Assembly: GCA_944322565.1 (NCBI GenBank)
Contig: CALUPG010000007.1
Span: 62,001 to 126,000 of the forward strand
DNA length: 64,000 nt
Origin: an uncultured Bacteroidales bacterium
Lineage (GTDB): Bacteria; Bacteroidota; Bacteroidia; Bacteroidales; UBA932
Direction: 5' to 3'
Made by a program: the position numbers and the translations under genes. Shown here piece by piece: positions 10,201 through 17,106 of this stretch (positions are counted from its first letter, which is position 1; every line of letters starts with the position of its first letter). The notes below the pieces were generated by a model, which ran no database searches, was not told the origin of the DNA, and saw nothing but the letters and a program-made list of their open reading frames with translations.

Positions 10201-11636
10201 TTGCCTTCCGGAGTGGCCATATAGCTTCCGGGAAATTCCCCGTTCACGGCCACAGCCTCGGCATACATGTCATCTCCGAGAGATTCTGAAACCCATCCTG
10301 CATACTCCTCAGGCGTGATGATCTCCGGCTCGGCCGTCCTGATGAAGGCGGACATCGCCCCTTCGGCATAAGCGCCGAACACCGCTCCCCTCTCCTGTAT
10401 CATATTTCCCAGTTCCTCTGCCGAATCCGGCAGACCGGACACATCATAGCCCTCCGCACGGAGCCGGACAAGAAGGTTATAAAGCGAAGGCACGACCTCC
10501 ATCCCGCCGGCAGTCAGGGCACTCTGGCCGGGGCCCTTGAAATAATATATCGCGACCCTCTTCTCCCGGTTCGGCTTATGCCTGAGGGAAATATGATTGT
10601 TGACCGTCGTCACGAAATGTTCCAGCCGTTCAGGAATCGCATGAAGGTACTGCAGCCCGTCCTCCCGGCTGACATAGTTGCCGAAAAGGACGAACGGCCT
10701 TATAGCCCCGTCAATCTCTGGAGTGACGATACTCTGTGACATGAAGCCTCCGTTCATTCCCATCGGGTCATTTTCCCAGTCTTCGACAAGGCTGTTCACA
10801 TTGAGAGGGGCGAAAAGAGGAACATTCTTTTCTGTCAGATAATCCACGATATAGTCTCCCATCCGGCCGTGGGCCATATTTATCACAGCTGCCACATCCA
10901 CGCTGTCGGCATGTCCCCTGCGGAAGAATGTAGCGGCAAATCTCACCGGATAGACCATGTTTCCGGTCTCTTCAAGCCTGCGTATGAGGTCGGAAGGCTC
11001 GCCCATCTGCCCTGTGAGGATGACTCCGGGGGCATCGGCATCATAAAGCCCGCTGGCTTTCAGGAACGCCTCATATTCCGCCACAGAATTGAAGCCGAGG
11101 TCCTCGTTGCCCGGATCGGAGGGATCCGGATGATAAAGCATGTAGTATGTACGCTCCACAGCCGCCTGAGGCTCGGGAGCCTTGAAAACTTTCCCGTCCA
11201 CATGCCTGCGCACATACGAAAGCATGTTCCTGTAGTTGGCACGGCCTCCTCCGGCGATATACTGCCTTATGGCTGCATTGTCCGCGGAGTCAAGCGAAAC
11301 GATATTGTTGTCCGGATTGGTCGCGGCCGTCACGAGGACCGGCAGCCCCTTTTCCGCAGCCCGGCGAAGCCCTTCCCTCTGCTCAGCCGTTATACGGATG
11401 CCCATGCCGTTGACAAACACCATGTCATACCGTCCGGCCTCGGAAAGGCGGGATACCGGAAGTTCCCGGATCTTCACAAAGCCGTTGTCATTGGCCTTGG
11501 AAATCTGCCCGAGGTCCGACACCTGCCAGTTCACGAACGCCACTTCCGTGGCGGCGAACCACCGTTGCCAGACCAGGCACAGTGCCGAAACGGCCACTGA
11601 GGCCGCCAGCACGATGATGATCTTTTTCCTGTTCAT
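7224..11636 (-). CDS. hmuS: HmuS: CobN/BchH-like heme dechelatase
   Basis: A 1470-residue relative of the large cobalt/magnesium chelatase subunit. An N-terminal hydrophobic anchor (IIIVLAASVAVSALCLVW, residues 6-23) precedes CobN-type domains over most of the length (LIHFGAHGSLEFTPSKQVALS around 545, NGNYGTGIQGMVQAGDRW around 1150, MGGMNLAVRN around 1225). A C-terminal transmembrane helix (IIALVAVAAVVFIVVFV) and basic tail end the protein, so it is membrane-tethered, unlike cobalamin-pathway CobN. No cobN partners (cobS, cobT) are present. HmuS from gut Bacteroides has been reported as an anaerobic reductive dechelatase that releases iron from heme and leaves protoporphyrin. The hmuY/hmuR context strongly supports that reading here. 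Confidence 0.88.
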   Translation of the reverse strand: MNRKKIIIVLAASVAVSALCLVWQRWFAATEVAFVNWQVSDLGQISKANDNGFVKIRELPVSRLSEAGRYDMVFVNGMGIRITAEQREGLRRAAEKGLPVLVTAATNPDNNIVSLDSADNAAIRQYIAGGGRANYRNMLSYVRRHVDGKVFKAPEPQAAVERTYYMLYHPDPSDPGNEDLGFNSVAEYEAFLKASGLYDADAPGVILTGQMGEPSDLIRRLEETGNMVYPVRFAATFFRRGHADSVDVAAVINMAHGRMGDYIVDYLTEKNVPLFAPLNVNSLVEDWENDPMGMNGGFMSQSIVTPEIDGAIRPFVLFGNYVSREDGLQYLHAIPERLEHFVTTVNNHISLRHKPNREKRVAIYYFKGPGQSALTAGGMEVVPSLYNLLVRLRAEGYDVSGLPDSAEELGNMIQERGAVFGAYAEGAMSAFIRTAEPEIITPEEYAGWVSESLGDDMYAEAVAVNGEFPGSYMATPEGNLALARLRFGNVVLLPQLAAGMGDNDFEIVHGTDAAPPHAYIASYLWTQYGFKADALIHFGAHGSLEFTPSKQVALSRKDWSDRLVGDLPHFYVYTIANVGEAMMAKRRAYAGLHSYLTPPFMESGVRTTYSGLTDRLKEYNRLAGADVRDEAALQRASLAVKKAVLELGIHRELGLDTVPGKAYSEAEVARVENFAEELVNEKVTGALYVMGEPYADKDIRSTVMAMSTDPVAYGLYAIDKAKGRAEAGLEKHRAEFSRRYLAPAKRLVAGLLDGKTVPGDDYVCRVAGITADELVKAREISAAIARGNDMFSIMTGMAEEMPAAAVLAGTAISGTYDGNADVASLPSGHPGGKSMKELMKKMGKGMAREKMMAMARSMTSDTAALARMEKALSGRTKAVDNAGSKASSGMSAMMEAMSGGMTRYSDEEKAFASAVMEVERALKNVVAYRDALKSSPENELRSIINGLDGGYVVPSPGGDPVANPNTLPTGRNLYAINAEATPSEEAWEKGKLLADNTISLYRQRHNDSIPRKVSYTLWSSEFIETEGATIAQILYMLGVEPVRDAFGRVTDLRLIPSAELGRPRIDVVVQTSGQLRDLAASRLFLISRAVEMAAAAKDDVYDNQVASGVLETEKLLIDKGMTPKDAREVSLYRVFGGVNGNYGTGIQGMVQAGDRWEDESEIAEVYLNNMGAYYGSEDKWEEVRQFAFEAALDRTDAVVQPRQSNTWGALSLDHVYEFMGGMNLAVRNVTGKDPDAYLSDYRNRNNVRMQEVKEAIGVESRTTIFNPEYIREKMKGGAGDAAALAEVVQNTYGWNVMKPQAVDDEMWDRIYDVYVKDSYGLGVQKFFEKNSPAALQEMTAVMMESARKGLWNASEAQLADIAALHAGLVEKYRPACSGTVCDNDRLRDFIASKTDGRTAARYTDNIRQVREAAAAGDGKGMVMKKERLDSGTSSRTNVLNNTIIALVAVAAVVFIVVFVRKRRRSGENDE

Positions 11637-11701
11637 TCCTGTCCTTTATAAAAATTACTTGTACTTATGCGTAAAATGCCCAACTTCTGTCATCCATAAA
11701 A

Positions 11702-13861
11702 TCATTTTCTGAACATTTCTTCTATCGACAATGACAGGCCTGCGGCAAATGTGGTCCCGACAGTCACAGGGGAATTGCTGTAATAATAGTCAGGCCTGTA
11801 GTTGAAGAGGTTGTCAACTATGAAATTGAGGCTTATGCCTTTCCAGATGTCCTGGATGAACATGAGCTTCCAGATGGTGTAGCCCGGATATCTCTGCATG
11901 TCCAGGGTCTCAAAGGTGGTGTCGGCGTAGACATGGGTGCTGAACCCGGCGAGATAGCGTCCGCTCAATGACAGGTTGAACCCGTAGTTCTTCCATTCGC
12001 GTCCATATTCAACCCTTGCGGTCAGGGAATGCGGCCGAGTAGTGGACATGGAAGGGGAGCCGTCCGTTGTATATTCGTGCGAATATGTGTAGGCCAGTTT
12101 AGCCCCGAAGCCGCACGGGAGCCGCATTGAGAAAGTGACATCCGCCCCCGCTATATTTGTCGGGGCATCATTGGCATAACGCATGCTGTTCAGCTGCTCA
12201 TTCCAGACGGTGGTGATGCCGTTGCGGACCATGTTGAAATATCCGGCCACAGTGACATTGCAGTATTTCTTGAAATATTCAGCAGAAAGGGTGAAATTGT
12301 GGCTCACCTCTGAGAGCAGGTCCGGATTGCCGTATATCATGAAGATGCTCGCCATGTCGAACGACATGTACATCTCCTTGAGCGTCGGGGCACGGAATCC
12401 CTTGGCGTACGATCCCCTGAAGGCAAAATGCCCTGCCCGGTCACTGTCTATCCTGTACATCAGGCCTATCTTCGGGGAAAGGCTGCTCAGTTTCTTTGCG
12501 GAAAAATAATCATACCTCAACGCCCCGATGACATTGAATCCCTTCAGCACATTCCAGTCGAACTGGGCAAAGGCATCAGCCGTCATCTGGCTGTAGCTGC
12601 GACCGTCCTCGAACTGGTATGAGAGCAGATAGTCATTCATAAAGTCCCCGCCTGCCGTCAGAGTGCCGGTCTTGCCGAAGGTCCAGTTGAAAAGAGCCCT
12701 GACATTGTGCTGCACATTGCTGTAGTTGAGCACATCGGCACCGGTATTGGTCATCCAGTCACTCTTGTTGTATTCATCGTATGAATAGGAAAGTTCCACA
12801 TTCCCGGCATCGCCGAATTCGTATGCGCCCTTCAGCCCGCCGTTGATGTCCCTGTACCTGTCCTTGACAATGGCATCCGCATCCCTTTCCCTCTGGTAAT
12901 ATCCTATGCGCCCGGTCAGTTTCAGACCTTCAACCGGAGCATATACAAGACGGTCCTTCACACTGAGGGTCCTGTTTCCGTACACCGTGCTGAAATCGCC
13001 CGTGCCGCCGACATCGTAAGTGTCGATGCCGGTCATCTGGGCATTCAGGACATTGCTGACCTTTCCTGCAGAAAAGCCGGCACTGCCGTCATAGCGCCGC
13101 TCATTGTGGGCTCCATACCTGGCATTCAGGCGGACCGACCAGGGTTCGCTCTGTTCCTTGGTGATGAGGTTGATCACCCCGCCCACGGCATTGGAGCCGT
13201 ACAGGGACGATGCACCTCCCTTTACAATCTCTATGCGTTCCACATTGTCGAGATTGAGCCTGTTGTAGTCCACATTGTCAAGAGTCTCACCCGCAATGCG
13301 CTCTCCGTCGATGAGGAACAGCACGGAACTTCCGCCGAAGCCCTGAAGGTTGACATTCACCTGCTGATCCATCGAAAACGAGAATTCTATCCCCGGAAGT
13401 TCAGTTATCAGCAGGTCCTGGATATTGGATGCATCGCTTCTGGCTATGTCCAGGTCCGATATGACCCTTGTGGTGATGGGGGCGTCCATCAGAGTCTTCG
13501 GGGTGCGCGTGCCTGTCACCACCACCTGGTCGAGGGTCACGGGATTCTCGTCAAGAGAGAAATTCCCGTCATTGTTGCCGTCGGGCTTCACCAGACGGGA
13601 CTGGGTCATGAAGCCTATGAATGATGCGACTATTGTATGGTTGGAATTGTCAGGGATTTCAAGGACATAGTTTCCGTCGGACCCTGTGACGGCACCCGCT
13701 CCGGGAAGGCCGCGGACAGTCACTCCCGCACCGGCAAGAGGCTCCCCTGCCTTGTCCGTAATCTTCCCCCTTACGGTGTATTGCGCAGAGGACTCCGCAG
13801 CAAAGCCGGCAAGCATTGCCAGCATCAGCACATATTTCACGAAATTCATTGCCGTCATCAT
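11702..13861 (-). CDS. hmuR: HmuR: TonB-dependent heme receptor
   Basis: An outer-membrane receptor of about 719 residues. After the signal peptide come a carboxypeptidase-regulatory-like domain (TVRGKITDKAGEPLAGAGVTV), a TonB plug (VVVTGTRTPKTLMDAPITT) and a 22-strand barrel. FRAP (about residue 488) and NPDL boxes, characteristic of heme receptors, are present. The His usually found between them is absent; the stretch TLKEMYMSFDMASIFMIYG carries several Met instead. The open frame runs further upstream, but ATGs at 13861, 13858 and 13849 immediately precede the signal sequence. The 13861 start gives an ATGA overlap with hmuY. It should import heme delivered by HmuY. Confidence 0.9.
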   Translation of the reverse strand: MMTAMNFVKYVLMLAMLAGFAAESSAQYTVRGKITDKAGEPLAGAGVTVRGLPGAGAVTGSDGNYVLEIPDNSNHTIVASFIGFMTQSRLVKPDGNNDGNFSLDENPVTLDQVVVTGTRTPKTLMDAPITTRVISDLDIARSDASNIQDLLITELPGIEFSFSMDQQVNVNLQGFGGSSVLFLIDGERIAGETLDNVDYNRLNLDNVERIEIVKGGASSLYGSNAVGGVINLITKEQSEPWSVRLNARYGAHNERRYDGSAGFSAGKVSNVLNAQMTGIDTYDVGGTGDFSTVYGNRTLSVKDRLVYAPVEGLKLTGRIGYYQRERDADAIVKDRYRDINGGLKGAYEFGDAGNVELSYSYDEYNKSDWMTNTGADVLNYSNVQHNVRALFNWTFGKTGTLTAGGDFMNDYLLSYQFEDGRSYSQMTADAFAQFDWNVLKGFNVIGALRYDYFSAKKLSSLSPKIGLMYRIDSDRAGHFAFRGSYAKGFRAPTLKEMYMSFDMASIFMIYGNPDLLSEVSHNFTLSAEYFKKYCNVTVAGYFNMVRNGITTVWNEQLNSMRYANDAPTNIAGADVTFSMRLPCGFGAKLAYTYSHEYTTDGSPSMSTTRPHSLTARVEYGREWKNYGFNLSLSGRYLAGFSTHVYADTTFETLDMQRYPGYTIWKLMFIQDIWKGISLNFIVDNLFNYRPDYYYSNSPVTVGTTFAAGLSLSIEEMFRK

Positions 13862-14529
13862 AAATTTCCGTCCAAAGTCCTGTACTGTATGGTCATATAG
13901 CCTTTTGTCCCGCTCCCGTCCATGTAGTTCTCCAGCTTGAGGGCAATATATCTCCCGTCCTGGAGTTTCAGTACAAAGACATTGTCGGACTTTGTGTATA
14001 TAGGCGGCATCGTGCTTGTGTCCACATCGAGCCATTTGGAAAGTTCGGCATTGAACCAGTCCGCAGTATATTCTATATTGCCCTGCATCATGCCGCTCAT
14101 GTCTATCGCAATGACATCTTCCGTCCAGATGTCCTCCACGAAAACATCGTCATCAGGCATCTCTCCGGAATCCGCATAGTCATCTATGTCCGTGTCCGAA
14201 GTCATCGCCACGGCCCCTCCGTTGGTCTTGGTGTCGTACCTGTGGACCGCGATGTCCCATGTGTCCGGCAGGGGATCGCCGGAAACTATGTTCACGGAGT
14301 CCGCCACGGCATTCTGAAAATCAAGGTACACCCAATGCGTGTATTGCGAGGTGTTAATATAGATGGTCCCGTGCCCCGTAAGCGTTTCGGTCCGGATGAA
14401 GCCGTAGTCGGAACTTGTCTCCGGCACATCATACAGTCCTCCGAGGATGCCGCTCTCACAAGACGGGAACAGCATGAGTGCCGTTCCCGCAAATATAGAC
14501 GATGCCAGAAAGGCAGAATGCCTATTCAT
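13858..14529 (-). CDS. hmuY: HmuY family heme-binding lipoprotein
   Basis: A lipoprotein of about 223 residues with lipobox LFPSC near residue 24, followed by a beta-rich HmuY-type domain (TIYINTSQYTHWVYLDFQN, VLKLQDGRYIALKLENYM, GYMTIQYRTLDGNL). The central WDIAVHRYDTKTNGG segment is a HmuY family hallmark. HmuY proteins are surface hemophores that take heme from host proteins and pass it to HmuR. The start at 14529 was chosen because it gives a proper signal peptide (MNRHSAFLASSIF); the frame opens at 14547. It overlaps the upstream gene by 8 nt and hmuR by 4 nt. Axial ligands cannot be assigned by eye. Confidence 0.88.
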   Translation of the reverse strand: MNRHSAFLASSIFAGTALMLFPSCESGILGGLYDVPETSSDYGFIRTETLTGHGTIYINTSQYTHWVYLDFQNAVADSVNIVSGDPLPDTWDIAVHRYDTKTNGGAVAMTSDTDIDDYADSGEMPDDDVFVEDIWTEDVIAIDMSGMMQGNIEYTADWFNAELSKWLDVDTSTMPPIYTKSDNVFVLKLQDGRYIALKLENYMDGSGTKGYMTIQYRTLDGNL

Positions 14530-15400
14530 TGCCGCCCTCCTCCGCACTGTCGCCGTTTCCGCCGTCCGGGGCCGGAGAAGTGAACACCCCTGTTATGGAC
14601 ATAGGCATAGCCCCAGGCGTGAAGACAAAGGTTATCTCCGCAGTACCGTCGCTGCCTACCGTCCCCGACACAGACCCCGTAACCTTCGTTTCTCCGCTTA
14701 CGGTGTCTATTTCACCGGAAAGAGAATACCCGTCCGCTGCTTCCGCCACTGCCACATCTTCAGCCGAAAGGGAGAAATTCATCGTCCCCATGGCGGTGAA
14801 CTCGTCCAAAGCGATGTCCACCGTGCTGTCCGTCTTGTATGTTATTGTACAGTTCAGAGTCTCAGTCCCCTGTGACGACCCGCCGACCGAAAGGGCAAAG
14901 GATCCGCTGTATGTCCCTGCCACTGCCAATGCGGAAGGCACCTCGCCCTGCGTAAATTCTATCGTAAGCCCTCCCATCACTGACGGCACGGTGAAGATGA
15001 ATCCGGCAGAGGTCTTGTCAGCGGCTATGGTCGCGGAAACTGACGCATCGTAACTGCTCGTACTTCCGCCCATCCCCATCTCGGTGATGCCTGTCCCGGA
15101 CACGCTGTATTCCGACCCCGTCCTTGTCACGGTGCATCCTGAAAATGAAAACTCGCCCCAGGTGTCGGAAACATAGCCCAATGAAACCGTGCCGTCCGTC
15201 CCGGCGGTCACCGTAATGGTCTGGTCTTCTGCAAGCATATCCTGAAAATACGAGCAGGACGCCAAAGTATAGCCGGCGTATGTTCCAGCTATATCGTTGA
15301 CATTCACTTCCGTTTCCCGGGTGCCAGCCCCATTGTCGCTGCAGGCAGCGAGAGCTGCCGAAAATGCAATCAGAGAGATTGCCTTGATGATCTTTTTCAT
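14522..15400 (-). CDS. Lipoprotein with two calycin-like domains, first gene of the hmu operon
   Basis: A lipoprotein of about 292 residues (lipobox SAALAAC, near residue 19). Two tandem beta-rich repeats each start with a GTY(A/S)G motif: VNDIAGTYAGYTLA near residue 32 and VAGTYSGSFALSVGG near residue 155. They look like the Bacteroidales calycin-like domain (lipocalin-type barrel). The ATG at 15400 is chosen for its signal peptide (MKKIIKAISLIAFSAALAAC); the open frame starts at 15472. Being first in the heme operon and overlapping hmuY, it may be a second surface heme/porphyrin binder, or a sink for the porphyrin left by HmuS. That role is inference. Confidence 0.75.
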   Translation of the reverse strand: MKKIIKAISLIAFSAALAACSDNGAGTRETEVNVNDIAGTYAGYTLASCSYFQDMLAEDQTITVTAGTDGTVSLGYVSDTWGEFSFSGCTVTRTGSEYSVSGTGITEMGMGGSTSSYDASVSATIAADKTSAGFIFTVPSVMGGLTIEFTQGEVPSALAVAGTYSGSFALSVGGSSQGTETLNCTITYKTDSTVDIALDEFTAMGTMNFSLSAEDVAVAEAADGYSLSGEIDTVSGETKVTGSVSGTVGSDGTAEITFVFTPGAMPMSITGVFTSPAPDGGNGDSAEEGGNE

Positions 15401-15441
15401 TGTATACCTGTTTTTGATGTTTTGACTTTTGAATCGCAGTG

Positions 15442-15473
15442 CAAAGGTACGGGCACGCAGCACGCACGGCAAT
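15442..15473 (-). promoter_or_regulatory. Promoter of the hmu operon
   Basis: On the minus strand the -7 box TACCTTTG (15449-15442) is preceded by ATTG (15473-15470) with a 20-nt spacer, matching the Bacteroidota housekeeping promoter. The start site should lie near 15436, about 35 nt before the first ATG. I did not recognise a Fur box. Confidence 0.7.
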
Positions 15474-15528
15474 CCTCAAAAATTGGTAAAAAACCATGAT
15501 GGTCAAATACGAATGGGGATACGGGCTT

Positions 15529-15566
15529 AAAAATAAAAAAGGAGGCTGACGGTTCCGTCAACCTCC
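15529..15566 (-). terminator. Intrinsic terminator of the ferredoxin gene
   Basis: In the minus direction, GGAGGTTGACGG pairs with CCGTCAGCCTCC (15566-15541, one bulge/mismatch) and is followed by a T-rich run (15540-15529). It isolates the ferredoxin transcript from the hmu promoter just downstream. Confidence 0.8.
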
Positions 15567-15605
15567 CTGCAATGCGGCATCGGCCGCATGAAGACTGAGG
15601 GCAGA

Positions 15606-15776
15606 CTACTCTGCCGGTGAGATTGCGCCCATAGGGCATACATCTGCGCAAGTGCCGCAGTCCACACATACATTAGGGTCGATCTTGTAGATGTCGCCCT
15701 CTGAAATTGCGCCTGCAGGGCACTCGCCTATGCATGTTCCGCATGCTACGCAATCCTCTGAAATTTTGTAAGCCAT
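15606..15776 (-). CDS. 2x[4Fe-4S] ferredoxin
   Basis: A 56-residue bacterial-type ferredoxin. It has two cluster-binding motifs, CVACGTCIGECP and CVDCGTCADVCP, each with the CxxCxxCxxxCP spacing, in the pseudo-twofold arrangement of clostridial ferredoxins. It begins MAYKISEDC and ends AISPAE. It has its own promoter and terminator, so it is monocistronic. It is a low-potential soluble electron carrier for anaerobic metabolism. Its position beside the heme operon makes it a possible electron donor for reductive heme dechelation, but the separate transcription unit gives no direct support for that. Confidence 0.95.
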   Translation of the reverse strand: MAYKISEDCVACGTCIGECPAGAISEGDIYKIDPNVCVDCGTCADVCPMGAISPAE

Positions 15777-15845
15777 TTTTTTATCCTTTAAATTGTTAAT
15801 GAAATTGCACTTTCATATGTGCTTTCCACATGAATGCACAATATG

Positions 15846-15877
15846 CAAATTTATGAGATTATGTCGGAATAATCAAA
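15846..15877 (-). promoter_or_regulatory. Ferredoxin promoter
   Basis: The minus strand has TTTG (15877-15874), a 20-nt spacer and TAAATTTG (15853-15846), a textbook Bacteroidota promoter. The transcript would carry a leader of about 65 nt before the ATG at 15776. Confidence 0.8.
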
Positions 15878-15887
15878 TTTATATGTG

Positions 15888-15895
15888 TAATTTTG
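15888..15895 (+). promoter_or_regulatory. -7 box for the DUF1573 gene
   Basis: TAATTTTG matches TAnnTTTG, 65 nt upstream of the ATG at 15961. Its -33 region overlaps the divergent ferredoxin promoter, so the two promoters are nearly back to back. No clear TTTG is seen at -33. Confidence 0.5.
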
Positions 15896-15960
15896 CAGAC
15901 GGGAACTACATAAAGCTGTAGTTGGATCCGACAGGAATTTGCAAATGAATTCAGACTGGC

Positions 15961-17106
15961 ATGAAACATTCTCATACAAAAATAATGGCCTCGGCCATCC
16001 TCACGGCAGTTTTTTTAATTTTCGGCACCGCTCCGGCAACACTGACCGGCCTCAGTGCCGCCGCCCAGGAAAAAATCGGAGGGAAAGTGGAATTTGACAA
16101 GACCGTGCATGACTTCGGGGATGTCATGCTTTCAGACGGACCGCTCCGCTGCACTTTCACGATGAAAAACATCAGCGACAAGCCTGTAGTCATCTACAAT
16201 GTGGTCACTTCATGCGGATGCACTGATGTGGAATGGACAAGGCAGCCGATAATGCCGGGAAAGACGGGAACAATTTCATCTACATATTCAAACGACGAAG
16301 GTCCCTACCTCTTTGACAAGAATCTCACCGCCTATATCTCCGGCATCGGGAATCCCGTAATACTCAAGATCAGAGGCGTCAGCCATGAAAAGCAGCTCTC
16401 GCTGGAGGAAATGTTCCCGGTAAGATTCGGGAGTCTCGGGATGAAAAGCGCGGAACTCAAATGCGGCAATCTCGAACAGGGAGGATACCGCAGCGATGAA
16501 GTGAAAGTGGCCAACCTTTCATCCTCCCCTGTCAGAATATCATTCTCCGGTATCACTCCGGGCCTTACCGTGTCTGTCAGCCCCAATCCGATTCCGGCGA
16601 GAAACACGGCTGAGCTGAAGTTTACAGTCACAGCTGACAGGGAACATTGGGGAAAGAACTGGCATCATGCCGTCCCGCTCGTAAACGGAAAGGCATACAC
16701 TGCAACAGAAGACGGAAAGAAGACAGGCAGCATCTCCGTCTATTCGTTCACAAAAGAGAATTTCAGTTCCCTGAGCAAGGAGGAAAGGGACGCCGGCTCC
16801 AGGCCGATGTTCTCCTCCAGCACATTCTCCTTCGGCAAAATCAAGGCCGGGACTCCCGTGGAAGCCGAATTCAATTTCACCAACATAGGCAAGAACGATT
16901 TCAGAGCCTATAAGGTAGACATAGATGCAGACAAAGCCACACATACAGATGTGCCTGTCGTCAAGTGCGGGTTCAAAGGCTCTTTCCGGGTAAATCTTGA
17001 CACGACAGACATGCCCGCAGGAGAGACTCTTGTCATAGTGACCCTCACCACGAACTCGCCGTCAAGGCCAATAGTGAATCTCTTCATCACCGGATGGATT
17101 GAATAG
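15961..17106 (+). CDS. Exported DUF1573 domain protein
   Basis: A 381-residue exported protein. A long hydrophobic signal region (IMASAILTAVFLIFGTAPATL) precedes a DUF1573 domain (VEFDKTVHDFGDVMLSDGPLRC, then FTMKNISDKPVVIYNVVTSC and GCTDVEWTRQPIMPGKTGTI), an Ig-like/ASH-type fold common in Bacteroidota. A second related segment sits near residues 275-380 (FSFGKIKAGTPVEAEFNFTN). The conserved CGCT pair follows the first strand block, as usual for the family. No enzyme motif is seen. It overlaps the exporter gene by 8 nt, so the two are translated together. The function of DUF1573 is not established. Confidence 0.8.
   Translation: MKHSHTKIMASAILTAVFLIFGTAPATLTGLSAAAQEKIGGKVEFDKTVHDFGDVMLSDGPLRCTFTMKNISDKPVVIYNVVTSCGCTDVEWTRQPIMPGKTGTISSTYSNDEGPYLFDKNLTAYISGIGNPVILKIRGVSHEKQLSLEEMFPVRFGSLGMKSAELKCGNLEQGGYRSDEVKVANLSSSPVRISFSGITPGLTVSVSPNPIPARNTAELKFTVTADREHWGKNWHHAVPLVNGKAYTATEDGKKTGSISVYSFTKENFSSLSKEERDAGSRPMFSSSTFSFGKIKAGTPVEAEFNFTNIGKNDFRAYKVDIDADKATHTDVPVVKCGFKGSFRVNLDTTDMPAGETLVIVTLTTNSPSRPIVNLFITGWIE

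Noticed and set aside
7995..11600. Several long plus-strand open frames (for example 7995-8975, 9441-10289, 10869-11600) opposite hmuS
   Set aside because: They are antisense to a clear 1470-residue CobN-like gene, have no recognisable domains, and reflect GC-rich codon positions of hmuS.
7224..11636. CobN as evidence for aerobic cobalamin biosynthesis
   Set aside because: It is membrane-anchored, has no cobS/cobT or other cob genes near it, and sits between hmuR and hmuT; heme dechelation fits better.
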